Under the pieces are notes generated by a model, which saw only the letters and a list, made by a program, of their open reading frames with translations, was not told the origin of the DNA and searched no databases. DNA of 64,000 bases, taken from positions 31,280-95,279 of the forward strand of contig NZ_JACKSJ010000254.1 of assembly GCF_025821665.1 (NCBI RefSeq), given 5' to 3'. Each line of letters starts with the position of its first letter. Positions within the stretch are counted from its first letter, which is position 1. Source of the DNA: [Mycobacterium] manitobense. Its GTDB lineage: Bacteria > Actinomycetota > Actinomycetes > Mycobacteriales > Mycobacteriaceae. The translations under genes were made by a program, and so were the position numbers. Positions 26,687 to 35,721 of this stretch are shown here, in pieces.

Positions 26687-27882
26687 GCAGGCACATCGTC
26701 GTCCTGGTGGAGAACCTCTCCGTGCCGTTCGACCGCCGGGTGTGGCAGGAGAGCCGGGCGCTGGTGGACGCAGGTTTCCGGGTGACGGTGATCTGCCCGG
26801 CGGGCGTCGACCGCGACCGGGAACCGGAGGCGGTGATCGACGGTGTGCGCATCCTGCGGTACCCGTTGCGGCCCGCGACGGGCGGCCCACTGGGATACCT
26901 GCGCGAATACGGGCTCGCGCTGTGGCACACCGCGCGCCTGGCCCTTCGGGTCCGCAGGGCCGGGCCGATCGACGTGGTGCACGCCTGTAACCCGCCCGAT
27001 CTGCTGTTCCTCGTCGCGCTGATGCTCCGCCCCGGCGGCACCCGCTTCGTCTTCGACCACCACGATCTCGTCCCCGAGCTGTTTCAGTCGCGGTTCCCCG
27101 GTGGCGGCCGTCCGCTGTACTGGCTGACCCGTCTTCTCGAGCGGCTCACCTTCGCCGCGGCCGACTCGGTCATCTCCACCAACGAGAGCTACCGCCGGGT
27201 GGCCATCCAGCGCGGCGGGATGGCGCCCGACCGGGTGACCGTGGTGCGCAGCGCGCCTGACCTGAGCCGGTTCGTACCACGCGAACCGGACCCGGAGCTA
27301 CGCCGGGGAAAGCGGTACCTGCTGGCATATCTCGGTGTGATGGGCCCGCAGGACGGCGTCGACTACGCGCTGCGGGCGCTGCGGATACTGCGTGACGATC
27401 TGGGCCGCGACGACGTGCACTGCGTGTTCATGGGCGCCGGCGACGCCTACGACGACATGGTCGCGCTCAGCCGGCGGCTCGGGATCGACGACATGGTCGA
27501 GTTCCCCGGCCGGGTCCCCGACGAGTTCGTGCAACGGTGCCTGTCCACCGCCGACGTCTGCCTGTCGCCCGATCCGCTCAACCCGCTCAACGACGTGTCC
27601 ACGATGAACAAGGTCGTGGAGTACATGGCGATGGGCAGGCCGATCGTGTCGTTCGAGTTGCGTGAGGCCCAGGTGTCCGCGCGCGACGCGGCCGTCTACG
27701 TGCCCGCCAACGACGAAGCCGCGTTCGCCAAGGCGACCGACGACCTGCTCGGCGACCCCGAGCGGCGCGCCAGGATGGGCGCGTTCGGGCGGCGCCGGGT
27801 CGAGCAGGACCTCTCCTGGGCCGTCTCCCGCCGGACGCTCGTCCGGTTCTACAACCGCCTGCTCGACCGGGGAGTTAGCTGA
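26683..27882 (+). CDS. GT4 family glycosyltransferase
   Basis: A 399-residue GT-B enzyme. It starts VSRHIVVLVENLSVPFDRRVWQE, a conserved start of a GT4 subgroup (residues given: VENLSVPFDRRVWQE), with FDHHDLVPELF in the acceptor domain and LSPDPLNPLNDVSTMNKVVEYMAMG in the donor domain (core NKVVEYMAMG). GTG 26683 overlaps the mini-ORF stop. It is last of the three consecutive GT4 genes; about 230 bases then precede the dehydrogenase. Substrate unknown. Confidence 0.87.
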   Translation: MSRHIVVLVENLSVPFDRRVWQESRALVDAGFRVTVICPAGVDRDREPEAVIDGVRILRYPLRPATGGPLGYLREYGLALWHTARLALRVRRAGPIDVVHACNPPDLLFLVALMLRPGGTRFVFDHHDLVPELFQSRFPGGGRPLYWLTRLLERLTFAAADSVISTNESYRRVAIQRGGMAPDRVTVVRSAPDLSRFVPREPDPELRRGKRYLLAYLGVMGPQDGVDYALRALRILRDDLGRDDVHCVFMGAGDAYDDMVALSRRLGIDDMVEFPGRVPDEFVQRCLSTADVCLSPDPLNPLNDVSTMNKVVEYMAMGRPIVSFELREAQVSARDAAVYVPANDEAAFAKATDDLLGDPERRARMGAFGRRRVEQDLSWAVSRRTLVRFYNRLLDRGVS

Positions 27883-28012
27883 CCTCCACTGCTCGACAGG
27901 TCGTGCGCACCCGGCAGAACCGTTGCCTCGAAACGATCTTTTCGGCATCCGTTGCAAGATTCGCCAGACCTGCCTTTTGTTACTGCTGATTGCTAGAGAG
28001 AAGGGGATTCAC

Positions 28013-28117
28013 ATGGGTAAACAACGTACGTATGGACATCTGTTTGTGATGCCTTATTATTTGCCATATGTCGACGATTCGTGCCGGCGCCACAGCTCGG
28101 ACAACTCTGGTGAGTGA
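28013..28117 (+). CDS. Possible 34-residue leader peptide upstream of the GDP-mannose dehydrogenase
   Basis: ATG 28013 is preceded by AGAGAAGGGG with a spacing of six bases, the best ribosome site in this part of the cluster. The frame runs 34 codons (peptide starting MGKQRTYGHLF, rich in Tyr and Pro around residues 12-19) and ends at TGA 28115-28117, overlapping the dehydrogenase GTG 28110 by eight bases. The first 60 bases are much richer in A/T than the surroundings. It could be a leader that couples or attenuates dehydrogenase translation. There is no recognised homologue, so it may be only a fortuitous frame. Confidence 0.4.
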   Translation: MGKQRTYGHLFVMPYYLPYVDDSCRRHSSDNSGE

Positions 28118-29480
28118 CATCGTGACCAAGCTGTACGAGGAACCGGACGCCGACACGTCGGCCCCGGTCAGCGTCTTCGGACTGGGATATGTCGGCTGCG
28201 TGAGCGCGGTGTGCCTCGCGGCGCGCGGCCACCGCGTCGTCGGTGTCGACGTCAACGCCGACAAGGTGGCCGCTCTGCGTGGCGGCCAGGCGCCCATCGT
28301 CGAGGCGCTGATCGGCGAGCTGACCGCCTCGGTCGTCGGCAGCGGCGCGCTCACCGTCACGACCGACGCCGCCGCCGCCGTCGCACAGTCGGAGATCTCC
28401 CTGATCTGCGTGGGAACGCCGTCGGGAGCAGGGGGCCGGCTCTCGACCGCGCATCTCGAGAACGTCGCCGACGAGATCGGCGCGGCCCTGGCCGCCAAGG
28501 ACACCTGGCACGTCGTCGTGTTCCGCAGCACGATGGTGCCCGGCACCTGCGAGCACCTCCTCATCCCCCGGCTCGAGGCCGCCTCCGGCAAGCGCGCGGG
28601 CATCGACTTCGGCGTGTGCGTGAACCCGGAGTTCCTCCGCGAGGGAACCAGCGTCCGCGACTTCATGGACCCGCCCAAAACCGTGGTGGGACAGAGTGAT
28701 CAGCGCAGCGGGGACATCGTGATGGAGCTCTATCGCGGGCTGCCCGGCCCGCGCTTCCAGGTGCCCGTGGCGGTCGCGGAGATGACCAAATACGTCGACA
28801 ATTCCTTCCACGCGCTGAAGGTGGGCTTCGCCAACGAGATCGGCGCCATCTGCGCGGCGCTCGATCTGGACTCCCACGAGGTCATGGACGTGTTCCTCGC
28901 CGACACCAAGCTCAACCTCAGTGCCGCCTACCTGCGTCCCGGCTTCGCCTTCGGCGGCTCATGTCTTCCGAAGGACGTCCGCGCCCTCACCCATACCGCC
29001 CGCCGCCACGACGTCGACACGCCCTTGCTGTCTAACCTGCTGACGTCCAACGAGACCCATCTGCGCCGGGCCGTCGACATGGTGATCGCCCACGGCAGGC
29101 GCAGGATCGGCATCTTCGGCCTGTCCTTCAAGGCGGGCACCGACGACCTGCGCGAGAGTCCGATGGTCGAACTGGCGGAACGCCTGATCGGTAAGGGTTT
29201 CGACGTGAAGATCTACGATCCCACCGTCGTGCTCTCCCGGCTCGTCGGCGCCAACCGCGCGTACATCACCCAGCAGTTGCCGCACATCGGCGACCTGCTG
29301 ACCGACGACGTCGACGTCGTCCTGGACCACGGTGAGGTGCTGATCGCGGGATCGCGCTCCCCGGAGGTCGTCAGGGCGGTGGACCGGGCCGGCGACAAGC
29401 GGCTGGTCATCGATCTGGTGCGACTGCCGGGCGCCGAACGACGCCGGGCAGGCGCCGGCTACGAGGGAATCGGTTGGTGA
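28110..29480 (+). CDS. algD: GDP-mannose 6-dehydrogenase (AlgD-like) of the UDP-Glc/GDP-Man dehydrogenase family
   Basis: Oxidises GDP-mannose to GDP-mannuronate with two NAD+. About 456 residues with the NAD loop FGLGYVG near 23-29, ICVGTPSG, an Asn-Pro-Glu NPEFLREGT, EMTKYVDNSFHALKVGFANEIG (core KYVDNSFHALK), the catalytic Cys285 in FGGSCLPKDVRALT and SFKAGTDDLRESP. The CLPKDVRALT and AGTDDLRESP segments agree with AlgD of Pseudomonas better than with UDP-glucose dehydrogenases as I recall them. GTG 28110 or ATG 28068 may be the start. It supplies a uronate donor for the cluster. The symbol denotes homology, not proven alginate synthesis. Confidence 0.83.
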   Translation: MSDIVTKLYEEPDADTSAPVSVFGLGYVGCVSAVCLAARGHRVVGVDVNADKVAALRGGQAPIVEALIGELTASVVGSGALTVTTDAAAAVAQSEISLICVGTPSGAGGRLSTAHLENVADEIGAALAAKDTWHVVVFRSTMVPGTCEHLLIPRLEAASGKRAGIDFGVCVNPEFLREGTSVRDFMDPPKTVVGQSDQRSGDIVMELYRGLPGPRFQVPVAVAEMTKYVDNSFHALKVGFANEIGAICAALDLDSHEVMDVFLADTKLNLSAAYLRPGFAFGGSCLPKDVRALTHTARRHDVDTPLLSNLLTSNETHLRRAVDMVIAHGRRRIGIFGLSFKAGTDDLRESPMVELAERLIGKGFDVKIYDPTVVLSRLVGANRAYITQQLPHIGDLLTDDVDVVLDHGEVLIAGSRSPEVVRAVDRAGDKRLVIDLVRLPGAERRRAGAGYEGIGW

Positions 29481-30514
29481 CCACGCCACGTCCCTTCATC
29501 AGCTTCCTCACCACCGCGTACCGCACCGAGGAGCTGATCGGCGAGACCATCGAGTCGGTGCTCGCCCAGACCCGCGGCGACTGGGAGCTCGTCGTCGTCG
29601 ACAACGGGAACTCCGACGAGATGGCGCGGATCGTCGGCGCTTACACGTCTGACCCACGAATCACGTTGCTCCGCAAGGTGAACGAGGGAATCCGCAGCGG
29701 AGTGAGCGCCGCCGCGGCGGCCGCCACCGGCCGCTATCTGTCCGTGCTCAACAGCGACGACATCCTGCATCCGGAGTTCTGCGCCCGGGTCGGGCTGCTC
29801 ATCGACGCCGATCCCGGCATCGACGCGGTCGGCTGCGACGCCGAACTGTTCCACGATCCCGACGACGGCACGCCGCCGAGCGGCTGGTACGACACCATCG
29901 GATGGCGTTCGGTGCCCCCGCCGTCGCAGCCCGTCTCCCTCGCCGAGATGCTCGACGACGGCGTTCCGCAGTACGTCGGGGTGTTCCGCCGGGAACGGTG
30001 GGATGCCCACGGCTCCAACGATCCCGCGGTCGTCGACGTCGAACCGGATCTCGACCTGTGGCTGCGGCTGGCCGCCGCGGGCGACGACGTGCGCATGCTG
30101 CCCGACCGCCTCGTCCGGATCCGGGTACACCCGAACTCCGAGTCGAACAACCCCGCGGGCATCGAGGCGTTCGAGCAGCGCTATGTGCAGACCTTCCTCG
30201 CGGTGGCGCGCTACCACCCGCGCAGTGAGTCCGAGATCGCAGGCAGCCGGGTCGTCCGGAGACTGCGGTACCGCCAGGGCATGCGGCGATCCCGGGTCGC
30301 CCTGCTGCACGACGACGTCCCCGCCGCCCGCAGCGCGGCGCGTGAAGCACTGCGTCAGTGCCCCACCCCGGTGTCAGCCTTTCGCGCCGCCGTCGTCGTC
30401 GCGGCGCTGTCGGTGAGTCCCGAGGCGTTGCGGGCGATCCGCCCCGCGAAGAACCGGGTCCAGAACGTCGTCGCCCGCCGTCGGCGCCGTCCGGCGGACA
30501 GTGCGCCACGATGA
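29477..30514 (+). CDS. GT2 family glycosyltransferase
   Basis: A 345-residue inverting GT-A enzyme with the nucleotide motif VVDNGNSDE near 38-46 and a DxD-type motif in VLNSDDILHPEF near 91-102. After the catalytic domain comes a basic, helical C-terminal region (Arg-rich tail) that may associate with the membrane. GTG 29477 overlaps the dehydrogenase stop by four bases, and its own TGA overlaps the flippase ATG. This tight coupling to the dehydrogenase makes it the best candidate to use the uronate donor, which is inference. Confidence 0.87.
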   Translation: MTTPRPFISFLTTAYRTEELIGETIESVLAQTRGDWELVVVDNGNSDEMARIVGAYTSDPRITLLRKVNEGIRSGVSAAAAAATGRYLSVLNSDDILHPEFCARVGLLIDADPGIDAVGCDAELFHDPDDGTPPSGWYDTIGWRSVPPPSQPVSLAEMLDDGVPQYVGVFRRERWDAHGSNDPAVVDVEPDLDLWLRLAAAGDDVRMLPDRLVRIRVHPNSESNNPAGIEAFEQRYVQTFLAVARYHPRSESEIAGSRVVRRLRYRQGMRRSRVALLHDDVPAARSAAREALRQCPTPVSAFRAAVVVAALSVSPEALRAIRPAKNRVQNVVARRRRRPADSAPR

Positions 30515-32016
30515 CACTCACCGAGCCCGGCGTCCCCGCCGGCGGGATCGGCCGCGCCGTCAAACGCGGCGCCGCGATGGCCGGCGGGGCGGTGATCCTC
30601 GTCCAGTTCGTCTCGATCGCGCAGACGCTGGCCCTCGGCCGGTTGCTCGGCCCGGAACTGGTCGGCCTCTACACCGCGGGCGCCGTGCTCGTCAGCTTCG
30701 TCATGACCGTGGCCCAGGGCGCCCTGTCGCAGGCACTGATCCACCGGGAGCACGACATCGAGGACGCCGCCAACACCGTCATGGTGGTCACCGCCTGCAC
30801 CGGACTGCTGTTCACCCTGGCGAGCCTGGCCGCGGCGCCGTTGCTCGGTGAGGTGTTCAACGACCACCGGGTGGCGCTGGTCGCCGCCGCGGTGCCCGGG
30901 GTGATGCTGCTGCACTCCCTCACGATCGTCCCGGACGCGTTGATGCAGCGCGCATTCCGGTTCGCCCCGCGAATGATCATCGCCCCCGCGGTGTCCATCG
31001 CCTTCGCCGCGACGGCCGTCGTCCTCGCGCTGCGCGGATTCGGCGTCTGGTCGATGGTGATCGGCCACTACGTGTCGATGGTGGTGTGGGTGGTGCTCAG
31101 CTGGTCGCTGGCGCGCTGGCGGCCGTTCCGCGGGCGCTTCGACTTCCGGCTGTGGCGGGAGATGGGCAGGTTCTCACTGCCGCTGGCGTTCGACAACTTC
31201 GCCGAGCGCCTCCGTGAGCTGCTGGAGCAGCTGATCATCGGCCGCGCGCTCGGCACCACCAACCTCGGTCAGTTCCGCTACGCGTTCCGGATCGGCTCCA
31301 TTCCCACCATCGGCATCGTGCAGGGCGCTTCCTACGTGCTGTTCCCCGCGTTCGCGAAGATCGCCGGCGACGCCGAACGGTTCCGGGCGGCGTTCCTGCG
31401 CGCGCTGAGCTGGCTGTGGCTGGCCGCGCTGCCGGTGTGCGCGCTGATGCTCGTCGTCGGCGAGCCCGTCGTGGTGCTGCTGCTCGGTCAGGAGTGGCGG
31501 CCCGCGGGGACGGCCACCCAGGCGCTGGCCGGGATGGGGCTCGGCATCGCGCTGGCCACCGTCGGCGCCGAGGCGGCCAAGGGCGCCGGGCGCTCATCGC
31601 TGCTCACCTGGCAGGCCGTGCTGCAACTGGTGCTCGGACTGTCACTCGTGGTGCTGCTCGTCCCGTACGGACTGGTCGGTGTCGGCATCGCGATCTCCTC
31701 GACCCAACTGGTGATCGGCGTGGTCGCGATCATCTCCGTCCGGTCGGTCGTCGGGGTGTCGTTCCGCGACATCGGTGCGGCACTGGCCCCTGCCACCGCC
31801 GCGGCGGTGCTGGCGCTCGCCGCTGCGGCGCCGCTGCGGCTGACCTTGCTCGACGGCGACAGCCACGGCGTCCTGCATGTCGTTGCGGTGGTGTGCGGCA
31901 TCGTCGCGGCGTTCCTCGCGGTCTACCTGGTCACCGTGCGCGTCCTCGACCCTGAGAAATTCCGCGCCGTCGGCCGCGTACTCGCCCGGCGCAAGGGCGC
32001 GGGAGTCACGTCATGA
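30511..32016 (+). CDS. Wzx-type flippase (MOP/MATE superfamily polysaccharide transporter)
   Basis: A 501-residue protein with about twelve to fourteen membrane segments throughout. The N-terminus GRAVKRGAAMAGGAVILVQF and the segments FALGTTNLGQFRYAFRI-like (here RALGTTNLGQFRYAFRI) are typical of Wzx/RfbX-type exporters that flip lipid-linked repeat units to the outer leaflet. ATG 30511 overlaps the preceding GT stop (ATGA) and the stop overlaps the next GT start. Together with the Wzy and Wzz-like genes it completes a Wzx/Wzy assembly route. Confidence 0.88.
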   Translation: MTLTEPGVPAGGIGRAVKRGAAMAGGAVILVQFVSIAQTLALGRLLGPELVGLYTAGAVLVSFVMTVAQGALSQALIHREHDIEDAANTVMVVTACTGLLFTLASLAAAPLLGEVFNDHRVALVAAAVPGVMLLHSLTIVPDALMQRAFRFAPRMIIAPAVSIAFAATAVVLALRGFGVWSMVIGHYVSMVVWVVLSWSLARWRPFRGRFDFRLWREMGRFSLPLAFDNFAERLRELLEQLIIGRALGTTNLGQFRYAFRIGSIPTIGIVQGASYVLFPAFAKIAGDAERFRAAFLRALSWLWLAALPVCALMLVVGEPVVVLLLGQEWRPAGTATQALAGMGLGIALATVGAEAAKGAGRSSLLTWQAVLQLVLGLSLVVLLVPYGLVGVGIAISSTQLVIGVVAIISVRSVVGVSFRDIGAALAPATAAAVLALAAAAPLRLTLLDGDSHGVLHVVAVVCGIVAAFLAVYLVTVRVLDPEKFRAVGRVLARRKGAGVTS

Positions 32017-33194
32017 GGATCCTGATGGTCGGCACGTACCCGGTGGAGCCGGGCGTGGTCAACGGCGGGATCGAGTCCGTCACGAGCACACTGGTGCCCG
32101 CGCTGGCCGCCCGCGACGACGTCGAGAGCGTCACGGTGCTGAGCCTGCACAACAGCACCGCCCGCAGCGCGTACCGGCGCGAGGGACCGAAGGTGGAGGT
32201 GCACCACATGCGCGGGCAGCGCAGGCTGCGCAGGCTCACCGGGTCGTTCCTCGACGTCCGTCGCGCCCGGCAACTGGCCGCCGCGATCCGTCCCGATGTG
32301 GTGCACGGACAGGAGATCGGCTTCAACGGCGACATCGCGACCCGGTGTAGCGACTCCGCGGTGGTGACGGTGCACGGCCTGGTACACCGCGAGATGCGGA
32401 TGGGCGCAGGCGCGGGCTGGCGCGACCGGCTGCGGGTGTGGACGACCGACCGCCTGGTCGCCCGCGTGCTGCAGCGGGCGAAGATCGTCATCTCGATCTC
32501 CGATTACGACCGCAGCGAACTCGCGTTCATGATCCACGGCAGACAGGTCGCGATCGCCAATCCCACTGCGGCGGAGTACTTCGCGCTGGCGCCGTCGCGG
32601 GCCACCACGCAGCGGCTGCTGTTCGCCGGCGTGCTGACCCCGCGTAAGGACGTGCTCGGCCTCGTCAACGCGTTCGCCCAAGCCCACCGGGGCCGGCCCG
32701 CGGCACGACTGGTCATCGTCGGCCCCCAGCCCGACCCGCAGTACGCCCGGGCCGTGCGCGACCGGGTGGACGCGCTCGGCCTCACCGGCTACGTGAACAT
32801 CGTCGGGCTGGTCGACAACGACCGTCTGCGTGCCGAGATCGCCGCCGCACGTGCGGTCGTGCTGTTCTCCCGCGAGGAGACCGCACCGACGATCATCGCC
32901 CAGGCGATGGCGGCCGCTAAGCCGGTGATCGCGTCCCGGGTCGGCGGCGTGGCGGGCATGGTGGCCGACGGCGTCACCGGGTTCGTGGTGCCCGCCGGCG
33001 ACGAGCTGGAGCTGGCCGACCGCATGGGTGAGTTGCTCGACGACCAGCCACGCTGTCTCGACATGGGCTCCGCCGCACACGAAGTGGCCGTCGAGCGGTT
33101 CTCGCCGGACGCCGTCGCGGAGCGCACGGTCACCGCCTACCGCAGCGCCGCCGGCCTGCCCTCACCCGACACCGCCCACACGAGGAGACCCTGA
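32013..33194 (+). CDS. GT4 family glycosyltransferase
   Basis: A 393-residue GT-B enzyme starting MRILMVGTYPVEPGVVNGGIES, the NGGIE acceptor loop. Donor-domain features are FAGVLTPRKDVLGLV and REETAPTIIAQAMAAAKPV, where the second Glu of the usual E-x7-E is replaced by Gln (EETAPTIIAQ). Activity may still be retained, since the second position varies in GT4. ATG 32013 overlaps the flippase stop. It is followed after two bases by the epimerase gene. Confidence 0.87.
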   Translation: MRILMVGTYPVEPGVVNGGIESVTSTLVPALAARDDVESVTVLSLHNSTARSAYRREGPKVEVHHMRGQRRLRRLTGSFLDVRRARQLAAAIRPDVVHGQEIGFNGDIATRCSDSAVVTVHGLVHREMRMGAGAGWRDRLRVWTTDRLVARVLQRAKIVISISDYDRSELAFMIHGRQVAIANPTAAEYFALAPSRATTQRLLFAGVLTPRKDVLGLVNAFAQAHRGRPAARLVIVGPQPDPQYARAVRDRVDALGLTGYVNIVGLVDNDRLRAEIAAARAVVLFSREETAPTIIAQAMAAAKPVIASRVGGVAGMVADGVTGFVVPAGDELELADRMGELLDDQPRCLDMGSAAHEVAVERFSPDAVAERTVTAYRSAAGLPSPDTAHTRRP

Positions 33195-33196
33195 CC

Positions 33197-34147
33197 ATGA
33201 CCTTCGACTGGACCGGCCGGTCCGTCCTGGTGACCGGCGGCGCCGGCTTCATCGGATCGCACCTCGTCGAACTGCTCGTCGACGCCGGCGCCGACGTGAC
33301 GGTGGTAGATCTGCTGTGCTCGGGCTCGGCGACCAACCTGGCCGCCGTCGCGGATCGGATCACGTTGCACGAAGCTGACATCCGCGAGCTCGACTGGCGG
33401 GAACACCTGGCGGCCGACGTCATCTTCCACTTCGCGGCCAATGCATACGTGCCGCCGTCGGTGGAGTCGCCGTCGTTCGACTACGAGACGAACTTCGCGG
33501 CCACCTTCCGGCTGCTCGAGACCCTGCGCGAGGCGAAGTGGCCGGGACGGCTGGTGTTCGCGTCGTCGGCAGCGGTGTACGGCAACGCCGTTCGGGTGCC
33601 CATCGCCGAGACCGACGCGACGGTGCCCATCTCGCCCTACGGCGTCGGCAAGCTGTCGGCGGAGCGCTATCTCAATGTCTACGCCCAGCTGTACGGCCTC
33701 CGGATGGCCGCGGTGCGCTTCTTCTCCGCCTATGGCCCCCGGCAGCGCAAGCAGGTGGTGTTCGACCTGCTGTCGAAACTGGACCACGACCGCACACAGC
33801 TGCCGATCCACGGCGACGGCACCCAGGTCCGCGACTTCCTCTACGTCCTCGACGCCGCACGATCGGCCATGGTGGTCGCCGCCGACGGCGAGCTCACCGG
33901 TGAGGTGTACAACGTCGGCGCCGGCCGCGAGTACACGATCGACACGCTCGCGAAGTCGCTGTGCGCGCTGCTCGGTCTGAGTCCCGAGTTCCGCTACACC
34001 GGGGTCAACAGGCCGGGCGATCCGGAGAAGCTCGTGGTCGACATCGGCAGGCTGGAGAGTCTGGGGTATCGACCGGAGTTCGAACTCGACGACGGCCTCG
34101 CCGAAGTCGTTCGCTGGTACGACGAGGTGACGGGGGCCCGGTGGTGA
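33197..34147 (+). CDS. NAD-dependent nucleotide-sugar epimerase/dehydratase (GalE-like)
   Basis: A 316-residue extended-SDR enzyme with the NAD loop TGGAGFIGSH near 13-22, HFAANAYVPPSV, the Ser/Tyr/Lys catalytic set FASSAAVYG and SPYGVGKLSAE, and RFFSAYGPRQ. A GAGGAGA ribosome site precedes ATG 33197. The exact reaction (4-epimerase of a UDP- or GDP-sugar, or a dehydratase) cannot be assigned. It is the last gene of the plus-strand run and ends nine bases from the convergent lyase gene. Confidence 0.85.
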   Translation: MTFDWTGRSVLVTGGAGFIGSHLVELLVDAGADVTVVDLLCSGSATNLAAVADRITLHEADIRELDWREHLAADVIFHFAANAYVPPSVESPSFDYETNFAATFRLLETLREAKWPGRLVFASSAAVYGNAVRVPIAETDATVPISPYGVGKLSAERYLNVYAQLYGLRMAAVRFFSAYGPRQRKQVVFDLLSKLDHDRTQLPIHGDGTQVRDFLYVLDAARSAMVVAADGELTGEVYNVGAGREYTIDTLAKSLCALLGLSPEFRYTGVNRPGDPEKLVVDIGRLESLGYRPEFELDDGLAEVVRWYDEVTGARW

Positions 34148-34156
34148 CGACGTCCG

Positions 34157-35029
34157 CTACAGCGGCTGCAGACCCGATTCGGTTGTCGCCGCGGAGAATC
34201 CATCATGATAGACCGCACCGGGCGCGGTGATCGCCGGATCGCGGTAGTAGCCCTGCTTGTAGTAGATACCGCCGCCACCGGGCATCAGCGTCCGCACCAT
34301 GCACCGTGTCTGGCCGTTGCACGGCTCCGCGGTGAAGGTCTGCGGCGCCCCGTCGACCCAGAGCTCGACGAATCCCACGTCGTCGCGCGCGGACCACTTG
34401 ATGTGCAGCTTCACGTCCGTCCACGCTCCGCGGGTCACCGGTGCGCTCCACGGCGTGTAGGTGGGTCCCGGCTCACCCGGCGCATTCCAGGTCGACAGCA
34501 CGACGCCCCATCGATCCGAGGCGACGTTCACGGGTCCGGCGTTGATCGCCACCGGCGGCGACCCGTCGAGATCGGCATGCCACTGCCCCAGCACCGTCCA
34601 ACCCTGATCGGCCGGGAACGCGGCATCGGGCATGGTGCTCCACTGGTACCAGCGCTCGTCGCCTTCCACGGCCGAGCTGGCGTCGTCCCCGCTGACCTCG
34701 GCGCGGTGGCCGCAGCACGGTCCGGCCGCCCGATCGCCCGGCCGAAGTTCGAAGCGCGCCGCGTACCGGCCCTGCCGCACGACGTCGCTCTGCACCCGCA
34801 TGTTGCGGTCACCGAGGGCCGCTCCTGCACACGTAGCGCTGCCCACGGCGGGGTCCTGACAGATCGGCCACTGATCGAAGTTCCCCGTCTCGTAGTCGCC
34901 GACGAAGGTGGTCGACGCGGCAGGCGCCCGGCCACCGAACACGAGCACCGACGCGGCGACCGCCACCACCACGGTGACGACGCCGACGCCGAGGCGCAAG
35001 CCAAACTTCCGCTGCCTCAAGGAATTCAC
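34157..35029 (-). CDS. Secreted polysaccharide lyase-like protein (heparin lyase I / PL20-like, Polysacc_lyase fold)
   Basis: A 290-residue protein with an N-terminal Sec signal (about 12-38, ending APAAS) and a beta-jelly-roll-type domain. The segments GDERWYQWSTMPDAAFP, WTVLGQWHADLDG, LHIKWSARDDVGFVELWVDG (core HIKWS and ELWVDG) and GGGIYYKQGYYRD resemble the bacterial polysaccharide lyase family that includes heparin lyase I and PL20 glucuronan lyases. That family cleaves uronate-containing polymers. It stands on the opposite strand to the biosynthetic genes, at their end. It may trim, release or degrade the polymer made by the cluster. Confidence 0.7.
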   Translation of the reverse strand: MNSLRQRKFGLRLGVGVVTVVVAVAASVLVFGGRAPAASTTFVGDYETGNFDQWPICQDPAVGSATCAGAALGDRNMRVQSDVVRQGRYAARFELRPGDRAAGPCCGHRAEVSGDDASSAVEGDERWYQWSTMPDAAFPADQGWTVLGQWHADLDGSPPVAINAGPVNVASDRWGVVLSTWNAPGEPGPTYTPWSAPVTRGAWTDVKLHIKWSARDDVGFVELWVDGAPQTFTAEPCNGQTRCMVRTLMPGGGGIYYKQGYYRDPAITAPGAVYHDGFSAATTESGLQPL

Positions 35030-35163
35030 TCCTCGAGACTACCAGCCGGCCCCATCGGCGGCCTGGTGGACAGCAACGCAGCGCAGACCCCCAAAGGTGG
35101 TGAATTTTGTTTGTTTTCCGGGCGGTCCGTGCCGCACACCGCGGTTCTGGTAAACATTGCGAC

Positions 35164-35721
35164 ATGAAGCAGTCGATCGCCGGTCTCGGTGTGCTGGCCT
35201 TCGTCGTCACCGGGTGCGTGAAGGAGGAGGGCGTCGTGCTCCCTCCACGCTCCGAGCCGGTCGCCACGTCGTCGAGCGTCACCTCGTCGGCACCCGCCGC
35301 GGACCCGTCGCGGCCGCAACCGCTGGGCACCAAGCTCGACCTCGGGAAGTCCGGCGCACCACTCGAGGTGACGGCGGACGAGATCAACCAGAACAGCGCT
35401 CCGACCATCATGCCGCCGGGTGGCGGCCACTGGGCGAGCGTGCGGGTCGAAACCTGCGCCAAGAAGGACGCTTCCGGCCCGCTGACCGTCGGTTCCTCGG
35501 AGTGGTCGGCCGCCGATGCCGCGGGCGTGGTCTACAACGCCAGCACCCTGACCGAGGTCGGCTTTCCCGACGGCCAGTTCCCCACCGCGGCGACGATCGC
35601 GCCGGGGGACTGTGCCCGGGGCTGGTTGATGTTCCCGGCCGGCTTCCGCGCGATGCTCACCACGGTCACGTACACGCTCAACAGTGCGACCAAGGCGACG
35701 TGGACGGCGCCCGTTCAGTAG
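35164..35721 (+). CDS. Putative lipoprotein of unknown function
   Basis: A 185-residue protein with a short signal and lipobox VVTGC (Cys18), then a Ser/Pro/Ala linker (about 28-55) and a beta-rich domain with two cysteines (ETCAKK and GDCARGW) that could form a disulfide. The domain resembles the immunoglobulin-like secreted domains of the DUF4352/MPT63 kind, though this is weak. It is divergent from the lyase gene with 134 bases between, and its end overlaps the convergent sugar transferase gene by seven bases. Role in polymer binding or export is possible but unproven. Confidence 0.75.
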   Translation: MKQSIAGLGVLAFVVTGCVKEEGVVLPPRSEPVATSSSVTSSAPAADPSRPQPLGTKLDLGKSGAPLEVTADEINQNSAPTIMPPGGGHWASVRVETCAKKDASGPLTVGSSEWSAADAAGVVYNASTLTEVGFPDGQFPTAATIAPGDCARGWLMFPAGFRAMLTTVTYTLNSATKATWTAPVQ

